Below, piece by piece: positions 41,374 through 50,976 of a stretch of DNA of 64,000 nt. The DNA lies in contig NZ_JARACP010000012.1 in the NCBI RefSeq assembly GCF_028765545.1, positions 1 through 64,000 of the forward strand. Direction: 5' to 3'. The translations under genes and the position numbers were made by a program. The notes beneath the pieces are model-generated. The model was given only the letters and a program-made list of their open reading frames with translations, did no database searches and was not told the DNA's origin. Position 1 is the stretch's first letter; every line of letters starts with the position of its first letter. The stretch comes from Aliivibrio sp. S4MY1. GTDB lineage: Bacteria; Pseudomonadota; Gammaproteobacteria; Enterobacterales; Vibrionaceae.

Positions 41374-43452
41374 TTATTTTATCACATTTGCTATACCAGC
41401 AACTTTTCTTGTGTTTTGTTCTAAGCCTTTCGATTCAGCTTTAAAGATTGAACCATTAAATGTTGTTTGCTGCTCTAACACTTCAAACACATTTCTAAAA
41501 CAGAAAAGAAAGATAATCATTGTCGATAGCACGTAAACAGTCCAAAAAATTATTGGTGATATAATATCCAATGATATTGAATCAGTTCCCACAACCAGTA
41601 GATTTGCTTCATTCATCAACACGAAAAGCAAAGAGCTTAAAAATGTTGACGCTAAGATCGATAGAAACACACCAAACACGAACCTCGACACACTCAAAAA
41701 CGCTTCTGCAATAGCCAGAATTACAGCTATGAAACTCTTCTTACCAATCAAGTTAGTAGTCAGCTTAACTACAACGTCAATCAACACTAAAAACGTTTTT
41801 TGAAAGACGTTCCCAACAATGTAAGCAAAAAGCACAAGCGACACACAAAAGCTTAAAATCAACACGTTCTGCACTAACGAACCAAGCTTTTGAGCTTTCT
41901 TACCAGCAACTTTAAGAGAAGCATTTTTTGAGTTAACCAACGCCTTGCCAGTAAAATTCAAACCCAGACTAATTGTTGCAAGTGGAATCGCATTTTCTTG
42001 AACACTCTTTAAAGGAACTTCATCAACCGTAAAGCCTTTCTTTTCGTAAGTGCCAATAAAGCGTTTCGGATCTCGAATAGCGTCCATAAACTCGTTAGTT
42101 ATGACACTGTTTATCTCATCACTGGCATAGACTGAATCAACCTCTTTAATGATGTAAGCGTAGAAGTCTTCAACTGATTCAATGCGTGTTGATACAGTCT
42201 CTTGCTGTCTATCAGTCTCATTACCAAACGCTTGATTGATTATGAATGGCTCTTGAACCTCTATACCAGACAATGCTTTGCTTGTTGCCTCAATCACCTC
42301 AGTTTCATCGAATGGTGCGCTTAAAATCCCCTTGATTTGACTATAAAAGCTAAACGTATCTATATCAGTTTTTAAATCTTTGCTGATCTCATACCCGATT
42401 GACTCTTTTAAAGCCTCTGTTAACGCTGCTGTAAGCAAAATCACTGATTCATTTGCTTTCGCTACATCAAGATTAGAACTCTTCAAAATAAAGCTCTCAG
42501 AGTCCCACGTTCTACATAGATGCTTGGCTTGCTCATAGCTTGTTTTTGTTTGAGATTCTTGATTACAGATGATGCCCTGATATTGTTTAGCCAGTTCAAT
42601 GTATTTCACTGCAAATTCATCAAAGACGCTGTTTATTGAACTATTAGAGTAGTTCCTGATAGATCCACAGTCGTAAATCTCACCCCTTACTTTTTGACTA
42701 CACATTTTCACAGCGTAGTTAAGCGGAGAACGACCGCCAGCTTCCATGAAACCAACCTTTTCGCCGATTTTTTTCTGTTCTTCAAGACACTCAGACACAT
42801 CACTATTAGCCCAGGTATTTTGGTCATTAAAGTCGTGTTGAATCATCTCGTTTTGCTCGTATTCCGCTGCGCATAGCTCATTTTCTAAGATGGAGTAGCT
42901 GACGATTTGAGCCTTTTCATTGATTGGTATGATGTTGTAATCAAGCACTTCTCTTGTATCACTACTCGATAATTGCTGAATCTTGTTTGCAACAGTAAAC
43001 GCTTCAAGAGCTGGATTTTGGATCTGGTCAATCATAAACGTATTAAGCAAAGATACTCTATGAGGCGACACAGCGAAGATCCCAAGAAAAACACCAGTAG
43101 CGATATTCAGACTCATATCAGCTTTGGTTTTTAGCTCAATCTTCCCGAAATACTTTAATATTGATATGAAGAAGGTGAAGATTATCATTATGATTGATAA
43201 TTTTGATGCGTATGACCAAAGCGGATCAATTTCTCTAATCGTTGTATCAGTTAAATTTTCATAAGCATTTTTAGTTTTATCAGCGTTATTGTTTTGACGC
43301 TGCTCATCTATACATTTACTTACTTCTTCAAATTGATTCATCATTGTGCTTCCATACCCTGACAAGGTAGGACAATCATCAATCTTACTGTTTGTTGCAA
43401 AGCTCAGTTGACTGGCAAAAAGCAACATAATCATTAATATTATTCTTTTCAT
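41374..43452 (-). CDS. Large exported polytopic membrane protein 1, DotA/TraY- or VirB6-like architecture (692 aa)
   Basis: A signal peptide (residues 1-19) is followed by two membrane helices (about 78-98 and 108-126), a long extracytoplasmic part with several Cys (about 130-520), then five or six helices to about 655 and a short tail. After the second helix comes LLNTFMIDQIQNP, matching FLIDQ and FLIDE in two of the other three large proteins. This plan recalls DotA/TraY of type IVB systems and the extended VirB6 proteins of Rickettsiales. I see no motif that proves either. It has its own terminator and a clean 14-bp-spacer promoter-like site. A part in a secretion or mating channel is inferred. 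Confidence 0.65.
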   Translation of the reverse strand: MKRIILMIMLLFASQLSFATNSKIDDCPTLSGYGSTMMNQFEEVSKCIDEQRQNNNADKTKNAYENLTDTTIREIDPLWSYASKLSIIMIIFTFFISILKYFGKIELKTKADMSLNIATGVFLGIFAVSPHRVSLLNTFMIDQIQNPALEAFTVANKIQQLSSSDTREVLDYNIIPINEKAQIVSYSILENELCAAEYEQNEMIQHDFNDQNTWANSDVSECLEEQKKIGEKVGFMEAGGRSPLNYAVKMCSQKVRGEIYDCGSIRNYSNSSINSVFDEFAVKYIELAKQYQGIICNQESQTKTSYEQAKHLCRTWDSESFILKSSNLDVAKANESVILLTAALTEALKESIGYEISKDLKTDIDTFSFYSQIKGILSAPFDETEVIEATSKALSGIEVQEPFIINQAFGNETDRQQETVSTRIESVEDFYAYIIKEVDSVYASDEINSVITNEFMDAIRDPKRFIGTYEKKGFTVDEVPLKSVQENAIPLATISLGLNFTGKALVNSKNASLKVAGKKAQKLGSLVQNVLILSFCVSLVLFAYIVGNVFQKTFLVLIDVVVKLTTNLIGKKSFIAVILAIAEAFLSVSRFVFGVFLSILASTFLSSLLFVLMNEANLLVVGTDSISLDIISPIIFWTVYVLSTMIIFLFCFRNVFEVLEQQTTFNGSIFKAESKGLEQNTRKVAGIANVIK

Positions 43453-43488
43453 TTTTAAGCCTTTTTATAATTGTTTCTTACTAATACG

Positions 43489-43514
43489 ATTATCATAAAA
43501 AAAGCATAATTCAA
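43489..43514 (-). promoter_or_regulatory. Putative 14-bp-spacer promoter
   Basis: TTGAAT, 14 bp, GATAAT on the minus strand, 37 bases before the start at 43452. It is the best match to the pattern. Confidence 0.55.
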
Positions 43515-43567
43515 TAAAACGAGACTCAATAAGATTCAGCTATGAAGTAAAAGCTTTTATAACAGCA

Positions 43568-43595
43568 AAAAAAAGCAACCTCATTGAGATTGCTT
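43568..43595 (-). terminator. Terminator of the 1027-aa membrane protein gene
   Basis: AAAAGCAA and TTGCTTTT with inner pairs form a stem around ATT. The minus strand continues with T-runs. Confidence 0.65.
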
Positions 43596-43601
43596 TTGAA
43601 A

Positions 43602-46600
43602 TTATTTTTCTATTGTTTTTTCTGTATTCTTTGATTTAGTTGAAGTTTTAGGTTTTTGTCCTTGCACTTCTTCTTTATTAAACCTTCTGGTTATACTCTT
43701 TGAGAAACTACCCAAACCATTTTTCACGTTGCTAAATGATTGCGCACCTAAGTAAGCCGTTGCAAAATTCAGATCATTATCATCAGGTGTGCTTCTAAGG
43801 TTCAAAGCCGTTCTACCAGTGTTTCTAATGTGGTCTATCGAAGAGACTGCATAAACAACAACACCTATCAAAATACAAACGAATAAGAATCCGTGGAAAG
43901 CTTGACTCATTAAATCATCACTTGCAGTAGCAAAAACCAATTCGTGTATCGCACCACCAATTGAAGAGCTTGTTAAAATTGTCGTGATATAGACTATCTC
44001 AATCGGGAAAAATGCAAACACAAAGAACAAGTCTTTTAACGCTGTTGTTGTTTTATCAAACCCTGCATTTTCGCCAGCACACAATTTAACAATGTTGCTA
44101 ATCACTTCTACAACGAATGTCCATATCAGTATTAAGAGCCTAACAAACACTTCTTTTATAGGGTAAATCAGATACTTGATACCAAGTAGCAAACCAATGT
44201 AGCTTATTGCATATAGAGCAATAGTGATAATCAACATCACTGCAAAAGCAAAACCTATCGGTCCTTGAAGCGCATCTATCATTGTATCTAAACCAGCGTT
44301 TACAGCACCACTTAACAGAGCTATTGCATCTCCTATAATTCCGCCACCTTTCCCAACGCTTAATATACTCGAAGCACCACTTTTGATAGTTTGAAAAGCT
44401 TCAAGACCTAATCCAAATGAACCAAATATGACAGTCCAAGTCGTAGCAGGATCTTTGTTCTGATTCACTTGTTGTATCAAGTTCATATCACAACGGTTGT
44501 CAGTAGTTCGTAAAGGACATTGACCAAACATTAGTGATTCTTTTAGTTTTTCACTTATACCAATTGCACCAATCAGATCATCAAGTGTCGATTCATCACT
44601 TTGTGTTTGCGTTCTCTCTGCAACAGGGATCTCATCAAGTAAGTATGAAGCGTCATAGTATTTCAAGTTGTGCGACTGATTAAAAAGCTTAATGTTGCTT
44701 TCGTCCAAGTCTTCAATCATTAGCTCATAAGGGAAGTAAGTCTGAGGTTTTGACACATCCCAAGTCTTTTGTTCAATACTGTAAATGTCTTGATAAGCAT
44801 TTAGTATCTGACTCATCTCTTTGTTCACTTCAATCATCTTTTGATCAAAAGATAAGACTGAATGAATTGTTGGTCTAATGTCGTTCATAATTTCACTTAC
44901 AAGATCTTCAACAAATGCAGAATGATTTTGTGCTGCTTTACGATATACAGCTTCATCAATTGCGTTTAACAAGAATTCAAAGGCTAACTCTCTATCAATT
45001 ACATCAAGCCTCATTTCTTCTGCTTTTGAATTGTCAGCTTTTGCTGTTAAGACGGAGTGTTTTCCGATTACATTTTTTAACTCAAAATCATCTAAATGAA
45101 ATGCATTTGTTATTGTTGAATACTTTGAGTTTGGTTTACTTAAATCAAACTGATTAAATGTAGTAGCGTGTTGAATCATCAATGCATATTCGTGATCAGA
45201 AGTTTTCAACGCTGATTGTTGATTCAAGAACAGTGTTGCGGTGTCGCCAATCCAACTTTCAATAGCCTGATAGCCTGAGATACACTCACCAGTTGTTTCA
45301 TCTTCATCGTGGCAGTAACCACCTAAAAAACTAAACTTAAAAGCTTCTCCTGCATTACGCATTGAAGTAAGAGCTTCGGCAACAGAGAAATCAGCGTCTT
45401 TGAATAGAATTTCATCTCCTAACAATCCCTCAATTTGTTTAACGACTTTCTCATATTGAGCTGTTTGCTGAATGTTCGTTCTCGACTCGTTAGACGACTT
45501 AACCGCAGCATAGCTTTGCATCAATAAACCTTCTGCTTGAAGGTTGGCATTTGAACCGTTCTCTGACACCTTCTCAAATATCTTTTGAGCATCACCCAAG
45601 CTTGCGTTGAACATTGATTTAAAGTCAGTAGTAAGGCTTGTGCTCTCACTCATATCAGACTGAAATTTTTGCTCAAAAAATCTTGTCAGTATGTTTGCAA
45701 AATCTGCTCGAATAGATAGAGTGTCGTGCTTTTTACCAAAGTATTCTTTTTCACACTCATAGTTAGCCGTAGTGCCTCCTGATCTAATTGCCATTGCTTC
45801 TGGCAATTGCGTTGAAACATCTAACTCAAAAATCCCTGTTAGATTGATCTCTGTGTTGTAATCCATCACAGCTTGATTCGTTGATAAACATTCAGACGAA
45901 ATATCAAGGGCTTGTTGGCCACTTGGTTTTATCTTTCCGACTTCTGTCCACGCATTATTATCGTAGCGATTTCGTGATCCAAATTGATTTTTGTAGACCC
46001 AATTTTCGAATACTTTTCTTTCAAGCATTTGCTGATGAAAAGCTTTACTCAATTTCTTGTTTGTTGATGTAGCAGTGGAACTTGTCAAAGTGCTTAAAAA
46101 ATTATCGTTAAGACTATTCAGATACTCAACTTCGTGCTGATCGATTAGAAACTTATTCACTAATGCTGTTGGGTAGTAAACTGCTCTTACTCTTATACTT
46201 GAAGATGAAGCAGCAGTTAGTAAAACTAATGCAAAACAAATCGAAACCATAGCTGATGTAAAAGCTGTTTTATTTTTGTTGTTTTGACTTAAAACGGCTA
46301 TTGATGAAAATGCTAAAACAGATAAAAGCAAAACGACAAAAACACTGAGTTCAATAGCTGTAAATCCCCACAGGAAAAGTTGTTCTGTTAGATGTGGTTT
46401 TACCTCATCAACTTTCAAACCTTTCTTAGTTAAAAACTCCCTCTGACTTTCAACATCACTTTGAGTAAGTGTTGTCTTGCTCCAACTGATGAAGCGATGA
46501 TCATAACCGATCAATTGTTCATCACACGGCTTTAAAAACTTACCTCCATCTACATCACCTATCTGCTTTGCAAAAGCTTCTGGTGATAAACAGTTTGTTT

Positions 46601-46685
46601 CATCATTTGCGTAAACATTTATTGATAGTGTCATTGCAAAAATGATTAACAACATTTGTTTAATTTTTAATAATTGTTTCTCCAT
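43602..46685 (-). CDS. Large exported polytopic membrane protein 2, DotA/TraY-like architecture (1027 aa)
   Basis: A signal peptide (residues 1-26, ending VYAN) is followed by a short Cys-containing segment and two helices (about 108-130 and 140-160). Then comes LVNKFLIDQHEVEYL, shared in form with the other large proteins. About 600 residues of extracytoplasmic domain with several Cys follow, then at least five helices between about 790 and 970, and a basic cytosolic tail. The length and the placement of helices are very close to DotA (about 1000 aa, single large periplasmic loop). It lies upstream of polytopic protein 1 on the same strand but has its own promoter region. Family assignment is architectural only. 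Confidence 0.65.
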   Translation of the reverse strand: MEKQLLKIKQMLLIIFAMTLSINVYANDETNCLSPEAFAKQIGDVDGGKFLKPCDEQLIGYDHRFISWSKTTLTQSDVESQREFLTKKGLKVDEVKPHLTEQLFLWGFTAIELSVFVVLLLSVLAFSSIAVLSQNNKNKTAFTSAMVSICFALVLLTAASSSSIRVRAVYYPTALVNKFLIDQHEVEYLNSLNDNFLSTLTSSTATSTNKKLSKAFHQQMLERKVFENWVYKNQFGSRNRYDNNAWTEVGKIKPSGQQALDISSECLSTNQAVMDYNTEINLTGIFELDVSTQLPEAMAIRSGGTTANYECEKEYFGKKHDTLSIRADFANILTRFFEQKFQSDMSESTSLTTDFKSMFNASLGDAQKIFEKVSENGSNANLQAEGLLMQSYAAVKSSNESRTNIQQTAQYEKVVKQIEGLLGDEILFKDADFSVAEALTSMRNAGEAFKFSFLGGYCHDEDETTGECISGYQAIESWIGDTATLFLNQQSALKTSDHEYALMIQHATTFNQFDLSKPNSKYSTITNAFHLDDFELKNVIGKHSVLTAKADNSKAEEMRLDVIDRELAFEFLLNAIDEAVYRKAAQNHSAFVEDLVSEIMNDIRPTIHSVLSFDQKMIEVNKEMSQILNAYQDIYSIEQKTWDVSKPQTYFPYELMIEDLDESNIKLFNQSHNLKYYDASYLLDEIPVAERTQTQSDESTLDDLIGAIGISEKLKESLMFGQCPLRTTDNRCDMNLIQQVNQNKDPATTWTVIFGSFGLGLEAFQTIKSGASSILSVGKGGGIIGDAIALLSGAVNAGLDTMIDALQGPIGFAFAVMLIITIALYAISYIGLLLGIKYLIYPIKEVFVRLLILIWTFVVEVISNIVKLCAGENAGFDKTTTALKDLFFVFAFFPIEIVYITTILTSSSIGGAIHELVFATASDDLMSQAFHGFLFVCILIGVVVYAVSSIDHIRNTGRTALNLRSTPDDNDLNFATAYLGAQSFSNVKNGLGSFSKSITRRFNKEEVQGQKPKTSTKSKNTEKTIEK

Positions 46686-46712
46686 AAAATTTCTCTCCTT
46701 TTATGATTTTAT

Positions 46713-46738
46713 TAATCCATAAAAACAAAGAAAGTCAA
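46713..46738 (-). promoter_or_regulatory. Promoter of the 1027-aa protein gene
   Basis: TTGACT on the minus strand is followed after 14 bp by GGATTA or after 17 bp by TTAATA, so it can be read in either way. It lies 28 bases before the start at 46685. Confidence 0.45.
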
Positions 46739-46993
46739 TATTATTATTTGCATAATTCTTTTACAGAAAAAGCAACAAGAGCCTGTCTCGAAGTTGCAAA
46801 GACACAAGCAACACAGAGTTATTCTATTAACTACTTTATAATTTTAATCGACTTGTAGTTTTACCGAAGAAAATTGAGTTAATGATATCTCAGTAAATCG
46901 TCAAAATATTTTTATACTTTTCTGTAAGTTTTTTTAAAAAATTATCAGATACTTTTTCAATCAAAAAACGACTTTTAGATCACTTCCAAAATC

Positions 46994-47015
46994 TCATTAC
47001 CACGTTAGGTAATGA
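46994..47015. promoter_or_regulatory. Operator-like dyad 1 (TCATTACC-N6-GGTAATGA)
   Basis: A perfect 8-bp inverted repeat around ACGTTA, in the 558-bp region between the divergent genes at 46685 and 47244. A half-site TAATGA follows at 47022. The second dyad is 94 bp away. The rest of the region (46739-46990) is AT-rich with no clear signal. Confidence 0.65.
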
Positions 47016-47088
47016 ACTTTGTAATGAAAAAACGAAATACCTTAGATAAGGGAATATTATCTTTTAGCAAGACGAAAGGTATTCATTA

Positions 47089-47108
47089 CATTACCAAAAT
47101 TGGTAATG
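47089..47108. promoter_or_regulatory. Operator-like dyad 2 (CATTACC-N6-GGTAATG)
   Basis: A perfect 7-bp inverted repeat around AAAATT, the same arms as dyad 1, with centres 94 bp apart (about nine helical turns). It lies 65 bp upstream of the TTGACG of the 47244 promoter. Confidence 0.65.
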
Positions 47109-47173
47109 ATAAAGAAAACCAAAACATTTACTGAAAGCTAAATGTACTCCTTGTCAGTCGTTTGATGATGTGT

Positions 47174-47199
47174 TTGACGAATCTTTTTAAGATGATAAT
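47174..47199 (+). promoter_or_regulatory. Putative 14-bp-spacer promoter of the 47.2-49.8 kb operon
   Basis: TTGACG, 14 bp, GATAAT on the plus strand, ending 44 bases before the start at 47244. This is a plus-strand example with a clean match. Confidence 0.55.
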
Positions 47200-47243
47200 A
47201 AATATAAATGAGAGCATAAATTATTAAAGAGAGGACTCATACA

Positions 47244-47852
47244 ATGCACAACAATGAACAAGAAAAAATCATTACAAACGACAACACAGAAATGAAAAAA
47301 GAGAAGTCGCCAAAACAACTACTGAATGAATCTATCAACAAACATTCAAGAGAGTGTAAAGAACTAAAATCATCATTAGAAAAATCAAAAGATTCTTCTA
47401 AGTTTCTGAAAGAAGTTGAACAGCTTGAAAAGATTCTACAACCAAATCTTAACGCTATGATTCAAGACCAACAAAACACAGCTTCACAGGTCTATGTCAT
47501 TGAACTAATTGTCAATGACAAATCTGATTTCATTAAGAATGTGTTAAAAGAATACAGAGCGTCTAAATCAATCAAACACTTTGAAAACAGAGAACAAGTT
47601 TTAGAGTTTTTGAACAGAGCCAAAAGCAAAGCTCAACGCCTTACTGATACTTCACAAACAGATCAAAAATTACAAACTTTGAAGAGTGAAGCTCTATCAC
47701 TTTTAACTCAGAAAATTGAACTGGAAGAGTTATCAAATGAAACAGCAATAACTCTTTTCGAATCTCTTGTAAAAATGAATTTGAAGCAGTTCATTTCACA
47801 GCAAAATAAAAAGAAAATCACAACTAAAAAATCACAGAAGGAACAAGCATAA
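47244..47852 (+). CDS. Hypothetical coiled-coil protein (202 aa)
   Basis: A soluble, charged and mainly helical protein with a coiled coil in the N-terminal half (about residues 30-60: KHSRECKELKSSLEKSKDSS) and a Lys-rich C-terminus (NKKKITTKKSQKE). No domain is recognised. The ATG is preceded by AGAGAGGA. It is the first gene of a plus-strand set of three. A hairpin overlaps its stop codon. Confidence 0.65.
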   Translation: MHNNEQEKIITNDNTEMKKEKSPKQLLNESINKHSRECKELKSSLEKSKDSSKFLKEVEQLEKILQPNLNAMIQDQQNTASQVYVIELIVNDKSDFIKNVLKEYRASKSIKHFENREQVLEFLNRAKSKAQRLTDTSQTDQKLQTLKSEALSLLTQKIELEELSNETAITLFESLVKMNLKQFISQQNKKKITTKKSQKEQA

Positions 47853-47872
47853 GCGAGCTACAAACTCGCTTT
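47851..47872 (+). terminator. Hairpin between the first two genes of the operon
   Basis: AAGCGAG pairs with CTCGCTT around CTACAAA. Only a short T-stretch then A-rich sequence follows, so it is more likely a partial attenuator or an mRNA-stabilising hairpin than a full terminator. Confidence 0.45.
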
Positions 47873-47892
47873 AAAAAATGGAGAGAAATACA

Positions 47893-48972
47893 ATGAACTG
47901 GTCATATAAATCAAACACAGAAATGGAGAACCTAATTTTAAAATTGAGAAGTGAATTTGCTCACGATTCAAAGAAGCTTTTAAGCAAGGTTGAGCTGTTT
48001 GATTCGCTTATCAAACATAAGCCTTTGACAAAACTTTCAACTACTGAAAGTGAAGAAAAACAGAAAGGTTTTGCTAAAACTTTTCAACCTAACAAACAAC
48101 AAATCACAGCACACGTAAAGCAGCTTCAAAGTGGTGTTGTTCTACCTCAAATGATCAGTAAGTCGTATGAGGGATTGAACTTAGATCAAGCTAAAACTTT
48201 TCTCGAAAACATCGACTTCAAATCAGAGTATTTATGTCTTTATAATGATGGTAGTTTTACAGAGATGTTGTTTTATTTTTTAGAGACTTGTTTCTCTATC
48301 ATTGACGATTTTTCAAAGCCAAAATTTAAAGCTCAACCTCTTGCAGAAGATGACGAGTATTACACTCAAATTATCGCTTCTGTTAACAACTTAAAACGTC
48401 TTAAATCAACCAAGACTGCTACCACTTCAATCAAGTCAGTGAAGCAGTTAAACGAGCGTATAGAGCAGATAAAAATCAGTGATGAAAAAGCTCTACACAA
48501 TTCAAAGATGAGTGAGAGATTTACGCAGTTGTCAAACTATCTTGCAAAGAACAAAACAACGGCTGAAATGGTAGATGAAGATACTATCTTAATCCTGTCA
48601 AAACTGTCAGAGCTTTACGCTTTGAACAGCTTCGATGTATCAGCATTTTTGAAAAACGAAACAGCGACACAGCAAGACTCATTAACACGATATGAGATAG
48701 TCATTAAGCTACTATCATCAATCAAGATTCAAGAACTTGTAGCTGATGATAAAAATAACAATCTGATCGACGAAATTAAGGTCTACACAGACAAAATCAA
48801 TACAGCTTTAACGCAAGTAAATGAGTATGTAAAAAAGAATGGTGATGATCCTGCAAGATGTGTTCACGCAAGAACTAAGTTGCTGGAACATCTACATAAA
48901 AATACTATCGAAATAGTTAATCTTACTTATGTAAACGTTGATGAAATCTGGCTGTCTAAAAATGGTTGGTAA
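47893..48972 (+). CDS. Hypothetical protein (359 aa)
   Basis: I chose the ATG at 47893, preceded by GGAGAG. A start five codons upstream would place the ribosome binding site inside the gene. It is soluble, helical and charged, with segments such as ETCFSIIDDFSKPKF. Its composition (Lys, Leu, Ser, Thr) is like that of the previous protein. No domain is recognised. It is probably co-expressed with 47244 and perhaps with 49045. Confidence 0.65.
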   Translation: MNWSYKSNTEMENLILKLRSEFAHDSKKLLSKVELFDSLIKHKPLTKLSTTESEEKQKGFAKTFQPNKQQITAHVKQLQSGVVLPQMISKSYEGLNLDQAKTFLENIDFKSEYLCLYNDGSFTEMLFYFLETCFSIIDDFSKPKFKAQPLAEDDEYYTQIIASVNNLKRLKSTKTATTSIKSVKQLNERIEQIKISDEKALHNSKMSERFTQLSNYLAKNKTTAEMVDEDTILILSKLSELYALNSFDVSAFLKNETATQQDSLTRYEIVIKLLSSIKIQELVADDKNNNLIDEIKVYTDKINTALTQVNEYVKKNGDDPARCVHARTKLLEHLHKNTIEIVNLTYVNVDEIWLSKNGW

Positions 48973-49044
48973 GTCTATCTTTTTGATTTGACTAAAGTTT
49001 TTATTTTAACTATTGTTATGCTTTAACGTTCAAGAGTTAGAGCT

Positions 49045-49812
49045 ATGGAAAACGAAACCAAAACTTTCTATGAAATTATTGAAACTGCTATGAGAAATCG
49101 TGGCAGTCTTTTTACTCGTTTTCTTGCTTTAAAAACTGAATACAATCAGATAGTTTGCGGTTTTATTCACGTAGACTTTGCAGCTCTCACAAGCTTCACA
49201 AACACTGACTCTCAGTTCTATCGAATCATTGAACATCTTGACCCACAAATCACGATTTGCGATAGCTTGCCAATCGAAGGTCGATTAGCTGATTTAGTCT
49301 ATCGTAGACTCTTCAAACCGTTAGAGTATAAAGACAAGAAAGACACTCTAATCAATGAGTATGTCAGCACCTTAAAACAAGATAATGTCCTTTACCCACC
49401 TCAGACAATTTCAAGTGAAGTAGACCGTTTGGCACAGCAAGTTTTAGAGCCTCTTGACGCAGGGCAATTCACTCATTTTCTGTATGAGGTTCACCCAATT
49501 TTATCTGATGAAATAGTTGAGTTTTACAATCGAACTGGTGATCTTGAAAAGGCTTTAAATGTATTGATTAACTTTGATTTAAACAAGCAAGACGCAGTAA
49601 GAGTAATCGACTTTGATAAGCATTGCTTTATGTCTGAAATGGATTCTCAATCAATGTATGAAGGTTTGTTGAATGTAGATGAACTTTGTATCTATAAGAA
49701 TGAATCTGGTTTTGTTTTACGTGATAGAAATGAATCTATTAGAATTTCAAAGTTAGTGAGTGATTATGATGTTTTAGAAAGTTTGATAGTATCTGATAAG
49801 TTAGTCATTTAA
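49045..49812 (+). CDS. Hypothetical protein (255 aa)
   Basis: A soluble acidic protein. An early segment RNRGSLFTRFLALKTEYNQ and the middle LVYRRLFKPLEYKDKKDTL suggest a folded helical domain. No catalytic motif is recognised. It starts 72 bases after the previous gene with a weak ribosome binding site (AGAGTTAGAG). A terminator-like hairpin (49896-49926) closes the unit. Confidence 0.62.
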   Translation: MENETKTFYEIIETAMRNRGSLFTRFLALKTEYNQIVCGFIHVDFAALTSFTNTDSQFYRIIEHLDPQITICDSLPIEGRLADLVYRRLFKPLEYKDKKDTLINEYVSTLKQDNVLYPPQTISSEVDRLAQQVLEPLDAGQFTHFLYEVHPILSDEIVEFYNRTGDLEKALNVLINFDLNKQDAVRVIDFDKHCFMSEMDSQSMYEGLLNVDELCIYKNESGFVLRDRNESIRISKLVSDYDVLESLIVSDKLVI

Positions 49813-49895
49813 GAAGAATAAAAATCAGAAAATCGCTTTGATAAAAGCGTAGAAAAGAATTGTTTTATTTTTAGTTGTCTGGTTAAAGTTTATGT

Positions 49896-49926
49896 ATAAG
49901 AAAACACTACAAACGTAGTGCTTCTT
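49896..49926. terminator. Terminator between convergent genes
   Basis: AGAAAACACTAC and GTAGTGCTTCT form an imperfect stem around AAAC with A- and T-rich flanks. It serves the plus-strand operon and the small membrane-protein gene. Confidence 0.65.
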
Positions 49927-50138
49927 TAAAATCCAGCTAAAAAGCTATTAACATATTCATAGATATTGAATCCAGCGATAGTTAATGTGATTAGTCCACC
50001 GTAAAAATGCAATGCACTTTGACACATCGTATCACGAATTGCGTTGTAAACCATTCCGATAAATATGCCAGTATAACGAAATATACCAAAGAAAACAGCG
50101 CAAAAAACACCAAAATACCATTGAAAACTTGTAGTCAT
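49926..50138 (-). CDS. Small membrane protein (70 aa)
   Basis: Two hydrophobic segments (about residues 5-32 and 45-66) predict a small inner-membrane protein. A ribosome binding site AGAGAGG lies 5-7 bases before the ATG. Upstream there is a canonical promoter (TTGACT, 17 bp, TATAAT) on the minus strand, unlike the 14-bp pattern elsewhere. No family is recognised. It could be a holin-like, entry-exclusion or transfer accessory protein. Confidence 0.55.
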   Translation of the reverse strand: MTTSFQWYFGVFCAVFFGIFRYTGIFIGMVYNAIRDTMCQSALHFYGGLITLTIAGFNIYEYVNSFLAGF

Positions 50139-50216
50139 ATCATACCTCTCTTATTAAATTATTTATTTTATCTTTGTTTAAAATTATACAGATTTTTACT
50201 TGAAAAGTCAATCTAT

Positions 50217-50957
50217 TTATGCGTTATGCGATGGTTTGTAGTTCAAAAACTTGTTAAAGTTATAGATACTTTCTGCACCATCATTAATTAAAATTACTCT
50301 ATTCTTTACTAAATCAATTGTTAGATCATCAAATACAAAATTTAGCTTCTCGATGTATTTTAAAGTTGCATTAATCTTGAATGTTTTTAAGCGTGAAATT
50401 GTTGAAATTGGCATTTCTAACATCTTCACTAAATCTGATTTTTTTAAGCCTTTCGTCGCTAAAACTAAACTTGTTGCGTGGACTGCCACTCTGTTTAACT
50501 GCTCTTCATAGCTCAAAACCTCTGATACTTTTTCAACTTCTGGATTGCCGTTTAACTCCCATTCGATAAGCTGATTTACATAGTTATTTAAACTAACAGT
50601 GAAAAGTTGCTCTCGCTTTTTATCATTAAACATTTTGAAAAAATCATCATTAAGTTTTACATTTACTAACTTACCTTTCGATTGTTTTTTATCATTATCT
50701 ACAATAAATCTTTTATCGCTACTATGTGCAGTCGTAATGATGTTAGATGTTGTTTTAGCAATATCAGTATCAAAACAATCATTCTCATAGATTCTTTGCA
50801 CAATCTCTTCATTCAATCTAATGAACGTATAACCTGATTTTGTGCTTTGATTCTTCTCTACGATTTTATCAAAAGAGACTGAATCTTTTTCAGTAGCAAT
50901 AACTTCTTGTTGTTGCACTTCTACTTTACTTTTTTTACTTTTAATCTTAAATGCCAT
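50217..50957 (-). CDS. Helix-turn-helix protein next to ParA; candidate ParB-like partner or regulator (246 aa)
   Basis: I chose the ATG at 50957 (AAGGAGA upstream). The first 40 residues are basic and disordered. A helix-turn-helix of XRE style is visible at about residues 175-205 (ATKGLKKSDLVKMLEMPISTISRLK). It starts 20 bases after the ParA gene. A DNA-binding protein directly downstream of a ParA-type ATPase usually acts as the centromere-binding partner in plasmid segregation. Its candidate binding sites are the TTTGCAA dyads just upstream of the operon. That link is an inference. Confidence 0.65.
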   Translation of the reverse strand: MAFKIKSKKSKVEVQQQEVIATEKDSVSFDKIVEKNQSTKSGYTFIRLNEEIVQRIYENDCFDTDIAKTTSNIITTAHSSDKRFIVDNDKKQSKGKLVNVKLNDDFFKMFNDKKREQLFTVSLNNYVNQLIEWELNGNPEVEKVSEVLSYEEQLNRVAVHATSLVLATKGLKKSDLVKMLEMPISTISRLKTFKINATLKYIEKLNFVFDDLTIDLVKNRVILINDGAESIYNFNKFLNYKPSHNA

Positions 50958-50976
50958 TGTTCTAATCTCCTTTTTC

